From: CmP2 sp052084925
GTDB lineage: Bacteria > Actinomycetota > Actinomycetes > Actinomycetales > Micrococcaceae
Assembly (NCBI GenBank): GCA_052084925.1
Contig: JBQDEV010000004.1
Location: 124,001 to 188,000, forward strand
Direction of reading: 5' to 3'
DNA length: 64,000 bases
Shown here: in pieces, positions 60,763 to 64,000 of the stretch
Layout: each line of letters opens with the position of its first letter
Numbering within the stretch: position 1 is the first letter of the stretch
The notes under the pieces: generated by a model
What the model saw: only the letters and a program-made list of their open reading frames with translations
What the model was told of the DNA's origin: nothing
Database searches by the model: none
Translations under genes and position numbers: made by a program

Positions 60763-60768
60763 GAGGAC

Positions 60769-61308
60769 ATGCGCCCCGGACCTGAATCGCCTCTTGCGAC
60801 CGCGCCCGTTGCCCGCCCCGTCTCCGCGTGGAGGCGGGTGGTACAGACCGTGGGCTGGCCAGCAATGTTGGCGGTGGCCGCATGGATCGGCTTCTCTCGC
60901 CACCTGGTCGGCACCGATGGGTCGCACGCGCTGATCTACCTGCTCACCCTGGTCCCGGTGCTGCTGATCGCCGGCATCATGGCCCTGGCGGTTCCGCTGC
61001 GTCGGAGCAGCGTGATCAGTGCCCGAGCCTGCGCCTGGTTCTGCTTCGCTCTGGGCTGGGGTGTGGTGCTCGGACTCTTCCTCCCCGATGACGGCCCCGG
61101 ACCGACCGCCGTCGTCTCGGTGCTGATGGGTGAGGGGTGGCAGGGTGCGGAGTCGGCCGTGTCGAACCCGGCGGCGGTGATCATGGTGTTCTCGATGTCG
61201 ATGGCCGCCGTCTTCGCATGGCTCGATTCGCGTCCCGGCGGACCGGTGCGCACCCAGGATGAGGACCACGCACAGGGTACGGGCTTCTACCCGGTGCTCG
61301 GCGAGTAG
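60769..61308 (+). CDS. Small membrane protein of unknown function
   Basis: A 179-residue protein with about four membrane segments (27-44, 53-74, 85-103, 133-151) and hydrophilic ends. I recognise no family. The leaderless start is supported by TAGAAT at exact spacing, and codon use is like the neighbours. A hairpin follows 20 bases after the stop. Confidence 0.75.
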   Translation: MRPGPESPLATAPVARPVSAWRRVVQTVGWPAMLAVAAWIGFSRHLVGTDGSHALIYLLTLVPVLLIAGIMALAVPLRRSSVISARACAWFCFALGWGVVLGLFLPDDGPGPTAVVSVLMGEGWQGAESAVSNPAAVIMVFSMSMAAVFAWLDSRPGGPVRTQDEDHAQGTGFYPVLGE

Positions 61309-61327
61309 CACTCGACCACCAACGACA

Positions 61328-61362
61328 ACGGCGGCCACTCCCGGTGTGGGAGCGACCGCCGT
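61328..61362 (+). terminator. Hairpin after the 60769 gene
   Basis: Arms 61328-61342 and 61348-61362 pair at 13 of 15 positions around a 5-base loop, between the convergent membrane-protein gene and rpmE2; it may serve both. Confidence 0.65.
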
Positions 61363-61397
61363 GGAAGCGTGATGATCCGGACTGATGCCGGATGCGG

Positions 61398-61655
61398 CTA
61401 CTTCTTGCCGCCGAAGCCCTTGAAGCGAGCGTTGAAGCGCTCGACACGGCCAGCGGTGTCCATGATGCGCTGCTTGCCGGTGTAGAAGGGGTGGGATGCC
61501 GCCGAGATCTCGACGTCGATCACGGGGTAGGTGTTGCCGTCTTCCCACTCCATGGTCTTGTCCGAGGTGGCGGTGGTGCGGGTCAGCACCTTCTCGCCGG
61601 AGGCCAGATCGTTGAAGATCACCAGCTGGTAATCCGGGTGAATATCAGTCTTCAT
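61398..61655 (-). CDS. rpmE2: Ribosomal protein L31 type B
   Basis: An 85-residue large-subunit protein: MKTDIHPDYQLVIFNDLASG, ASHPFYTGKQRIMDTAGRVERF, then FNARFKG. It lacks the CxxC zinc pair of type A L31, so it is the zinc-independent paralogue, often induced under zinc limitation by Zur. I found no convincing Zur box in the 90 bases upstream. SD GGAA lies seven bases before the ATG; the longer frame (to 61697) is rejected because the family starts at MK. Confidence 0.95.
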   Translation of the reverse strand: MKTDIHPDYQLVIFNDLASGEKVLTRTTATSDKTMEWEDGNTYPVIDVEISAASHPFYTGKQRIMDTAGRVERFNARFKGFGGKK

Positions 61656-61746
61656 GAGCATTCCTTCGCTGGTGCCCCTGGATTTTGCCAGCGACACGAA
61701 AGAGACGTGTGGTTTCGGTCGGAAGGGATTCTCGACCAGCTAGCAA

Positions 61747-62568
61747 CTATACAGGACGCAGTTGCCAAAACGCGACTGCGGCGGCCACCGACACGTTGAG
61801 CGAGTCGACGTCGCGGAACATCGGGATCTTCACATGGAGGTCACAACGGTCCAGGGTTTCCGTGCGCACCCCGGCCCCTTCCGCACCGAGGACGAGTCCG
61901 AGACGGTCATGACGGTCCAGACTCGGATCGTCAAGGTCGAGGGCGCGTTCGGTGAGTTCCAACGCGGCGACCGTCCACCCGGTGTCCGACATCGTGTCGA
62001 GCATCTCGTTCCAGTCCTCGGCTCGCGCCCAAGGCAAGGAGAAAACGGTCCCCATCGAGACGCGGATGGCTCGACGGTACAGGGGGTCCGCGCTGCGGGG
62101 GCTGAGCAAAATGCCGTCGATCCCCATGCCCGCGGCAGAGCGGAAGATCGCGCCGACATTGGTGTGGTCCGCGACGTCGTCGAGCAGCGCCACCCGTCGG
62201 GCACCCTGCAGCACGGAGTCAACGCTGTGCGGTTCCGGACGATGCATTGCCGCCAGCGCTCCCCGGTGGAGATGGAACCCGGTGATGGACTGCAGCAACT
62301 CGTCCGAACCGGTATAGATCGGTACTTCGGGGAACGCGGCGAAGACATCGGCCATGCTCTCCAGGTAGCGGTGCGCCAGGAAGAAGGACGCCGGCCGCAT
62401 CCCCGCCTCGAGCGCGCGACGCACGACCACCGAGGACTCGGCCAGGAAGATGCCGTGCTCGGCATCGGTGGCCCGACGCAGGGCCGCATCGGTGAGGGTG
62501 GAGTAGACGGCGACCCGCGGGTCCGCCGGATCGGTGAGCTCGATTGCACCGGCTATAGAGCCGGTCAC
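61747..62568 (-). CDS. TrmH/SpoU-family RNA 2'-O-methyltransferase
   Basis: A 273-residue SPOUT methyltransferase. The three SPOUT motifs are seen: DDVADHTNVGAIFRSA (motif 1), LGLVLGAEGAGV (motif 2) and IPMFRDVDSLNVSVAAAV (motif 3, forming the knot). The N-terminal part (AVYSTLTDAALRR... GIFLAESSVVVRRAL) is the RNA-binding domain. The target is tRNA or rRNA, not determinable here. GTG 62568 overlaps the stop of the TSUP gene by four bases (GTGA). Confidence 0.9.
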   Translation of the reverse strand: MTGSIAGAIELTDPADPRVAVYSTLTDAALRRATDAEHGIFLAESSVVVRRALEAGMRPASFFLAHRYLESMADVFAAFPEVPIYTGSDELLQSITGFHLHRGALAAMHRPEPHSVDSVLQGARRVALLDDVADHTNVGAIFRSAAGMGIDGILLSPRSADPLYRRAIRVSMGTVFSLPWARAEDWNEMLDTMSDTGWTVAALELTERALDLDDPSLDRHDRLGLVLGAEGAGVRTETLDRCDLHVKIPMFRDVDSLNVSVAAAVAFWQLRPV

Positions 62569-63377
62569 AGCAACCGCCACACCATGTTGATCAGCCCGGC
62601 CACGCCGATCACGACGATCACCGCACGCAGCACGTTCGGGGGGATGCGGCGGCCGATCTGGGCGCCCACCTGACCGCCCACCAGGGAGGAAACGGCGATG
62701 AGCAGCACCGCCGACCAATCGATCCGGTCGAAGGCCAGGAGTAGGTAGCTGACCGCGGCGATGAGGTTGACGCACAGCGACAGCCAAGTCTTCACCGCGT
62801 TGGCATGCACCAGGGTGCCCGCCAGGAAGACACCGAGGATGCCGAGCAGAAGCACCCCCTGGGCCGCGACGAAGTACCCGCCGTAGATGCCCGCCGCGAA
62901 GACCAGGATCCAGAGAATCGGCTGAATTGGGCGCTGCGGGACATCACCGATGGTCGGGTTCGTGGCTTCAGTGGATTTGCGTTGCTTGACCAGGGCCGCC
63001 AGCCGGGGTTGGAAGACCACGAAGGCCAGCGCCACCAGGATAAGGATCGGGGCCGCATAACTGAACACTGTCGGCGGCAACAGGATCAGCAACAGCGCCC
63101 CGATGATGCCGCCCAAGAGCGAGGCCACCGTGAGGATCGGCAACACCTGGCGGGATTCTTTCAATTCGCGCCGGTATCCGAAGACCCCGGAAACGCCGGC
63201 GGCGACGAGGCCGATGGCGTTGGAAATCTGCGCGGTGACGGGCGGGTAGCCCATGGCCACCAGCACCGGGAACGTCACCAGCGTGCCGGAGCCCACCACC
63301 GAGTTGATGGTGCCCGCCCAGAATCCTGCGAGCAGGATGATGAGCAGCTGCCACCATTCCAGTCCGAACAACTCCAT
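62565..63377 (-). CDS. TSUP family permease (TauE/SafE)
   Basis: A 270-residue membrane protein of the sulfite/organosulfonate exporter family with two repeated halves, each starting with the GxGGG/GxxxGTINSVVGSGTLVTFP-like element; here the first is AGTINSVVGSGTLVTFPVL at 22-40. About eight helices. Substrate unknown. It lies one base after the ABC ATPase stop, in one operon with it and the SPOUT gene. Confidence 0.88.
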   Translation of the reverse strand: MELFGLEWWQLLIILLAGFWAGTINSVVGSGTLVTFPVLVAMGYPPVTAQISNAIGLVAAGVSGVFGYRRELKESRQVLPILTVASLLGGIIGALLLILLPPTVFSYAAPILILVALAFVVFQPRLAALVKQRKSTEATNPTIGDVPQRPIQPILWILVFAAGIYGGYFVAAQGVLLLGILGVFLAGTLVHANAVKTWLSLCVNLIAAVSYLLLAFDRIDWSAVLLIAVSSLVGGQVGAQIGRRIPPNVLRAVIVVIGVAGLINMVWRLL

Positions 63378-63378
63378 C

Positions 63379-64000
63379 TCAGCGAGCTACGGCCGTGTAG
63401 CGGCCGTCCTGCTCCGTCACTTTCAGGGGCAGGCGGAACGCCTCCGAGAGATGGTCCTCGGTGAGGGTCTCCCCCAGCGGTCCGGCGGCGACCACCCGGC
63501 CGTCGCGCATCAGCAGCGCATGGGTGAAGCCCGGCGGAACCTCTTCCACATGGTGGGTCACCAGGATCTGGGTGGGAGCGACCTCGTCGGCGGCCAACTG
63601 GGACAGCGAGCGGATGAGCGTCTCACGGCCGGCAAGATCGAGCCCGGCTGCCGGCTCGTCGAGCAGCAGTAGTTCCGGGTCAGTCATCATGGCACGGGCG
63701 GCCAGGACACGCTTGCGCTCACCGGAGGACAATGAGCCGTAGCGGCGCTCGGCCAGCCCGGCCACGCCCCAGCGGCGCAACAGCGAGTGGGCGCGGTCCA
63801 GATCCAGGGGATCGTACTCTTCATTCCAGCGTCCGGTGACGCCCCAGCCCGCGGTGACGACGGCGTCGAGCACCGTCTCCTGGAAGGGCACCTGATCGGC
63901 CAGCAGGGAGGAAGAGAGTCCGATGAGCGGTCGCAGGTCGAAGACGTTGACCGCGCCGAGGACCTCGTCGAGGATGGCGACGTTGCCTTCGGTGGGGTGA
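63379..64000 (-). CDS. ABC transporter ATP-binding protein (5' end beyond window)
   Basis: The C-terminal ~207 residues of an ABC ATPase; the frame is open to the window end and Walker A lies outside. Visible: Q-loop region SSSLLADQVPFQETV, signature LSSGERKRVLAARAM, Walker B PELLLLDEPAAGLD and the H-loop LVTHHVEEVPPG. The type resembles the molybdate-like/ModF or photorepair-like single ATPases rather than typical importers. No permease is adjacent except the TSUP protein, which does not use ATP. Confidence 0.88.
   Translation of the reverse strand, partial: HPTEGNVAILDEVLGAVNVFDLRPLIGLSSSLLADQVPFQETVLDAVVTAGWGVTGRWNEEYDPLDLDRAHSLLRRWGVAGLAERRYGSLSSGERKRVLAARAMMTDPELLLLDEPAAGLDLAGRETLIRSLSQLAADEVAPTQILVTHHVEEVPPGFTHALLMRDGRVVAAGPLGETLTEDHLSEAFRLPLKVTEQDGRYTAVAR

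Noticed and set aside
60730..61548. Upstream extension of the lipoate ligase frame to 632 codons
   Set aside because: Runs antisense through the 60769 gene and lacks similarity; GTG 60729 has a well-placed leaderless hexamer.
1..64000. CRISPR array, prophage, toxin-antitoxin or biosynthetic gene cluster
   Set aside because: No regularly spaced repeats, phage structural genes, small antitoxin-toxin pairs or NRPS/PKS/RiPP genes were seen.

Overview
The window reads as a contiguous stretch of the chromosome of a GC-rich actinobacterium, most likely a Micrococcales-type organism. Supporting evidence is an actinobacterial cytochrome bcc-aa3 branch (qcrCAB, ctaE, ctaD/ctaF), RbpA, two mycothiol genes (mshA, mshC), a Pup ligation locus, GlgC with a GT4-type glycogen synthase, and many start codons that sit six bases after a TANNNT hexamer (leaderless mRNA). 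The genus cannot be fixed from sequence reading alone.

Layout. 1-6640: two convergent respiratory clusters (ctaD-ctaF on +, ctaE-qcrC-qcrA-qcrB on -), each ending in a perfect long hairpin and separated by a 1.5 kb gap that holds a decayed IS481-type transposase. 6940-14504: trpD, a stand-alone AsnC/RAM protein, a DUF3054 membrane protein, aroD, an orphan maltokinase-cap protein, a FadH-like reductase, an NfeD/SPFH membrane pair and rbpA. 14497-31671 (all minus strand): one long block running M50 protease -> trmI -> arc/mpa -> dop -> pup -> pafA -> FKBP lipoprotein -> FKBP -> pafBC fusion -> tatA -> tatC -> helY -> degenerate amidohydrolase -> polyprenol-phosphate glycosyltransferase. Pupylation and depupylation enzymes are all present, but proteasome subunits prcB/prcA are absent from the locus and the ATPase lacks the usual C-terminal docking tail, so pupylation here probably does not feed a 20S proteasome.

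31726-41587: PAC2 protein, mshC, uppP, an acidic protein, DUF5703, a NarL-type two-component system divergent from a ferric-iron ABC transporter with a DtxR-like box between them, and tRNA-Leu(GAG). 41735-47792: M20 peptidase, acyl-CoA dehydrogenase, malQ, mshA. 47779-54310: a fatty-acid gene cluster (MaoC hydratase, long FabG, thiolase, TetR regulator, large acyl-CoA dehydrogenase) with the same gene set as the M. tuberculosis Rv0241c-Rv0244c region. 54363-64000: divergent glgA/glgC, pepN, a lipoate ligase family protein, a small membrane protein, rpmE2, a SPOUT rRNA methyltransferase, a TSUP permease and a truncated ABC ATPase.

No CRISPR array, prophage, integrase or intact mobile element was seen. 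The most distinctive observations are the proteasome-less Pup locus with its probable CTG-initiated pafBC fusion, a leaderless 19-codon upstream ORF coupled to the M50 protease, the recurring TANNNT-N6-start architecture, and an amidohydrolase-fold protein that has lost its metal ligands.
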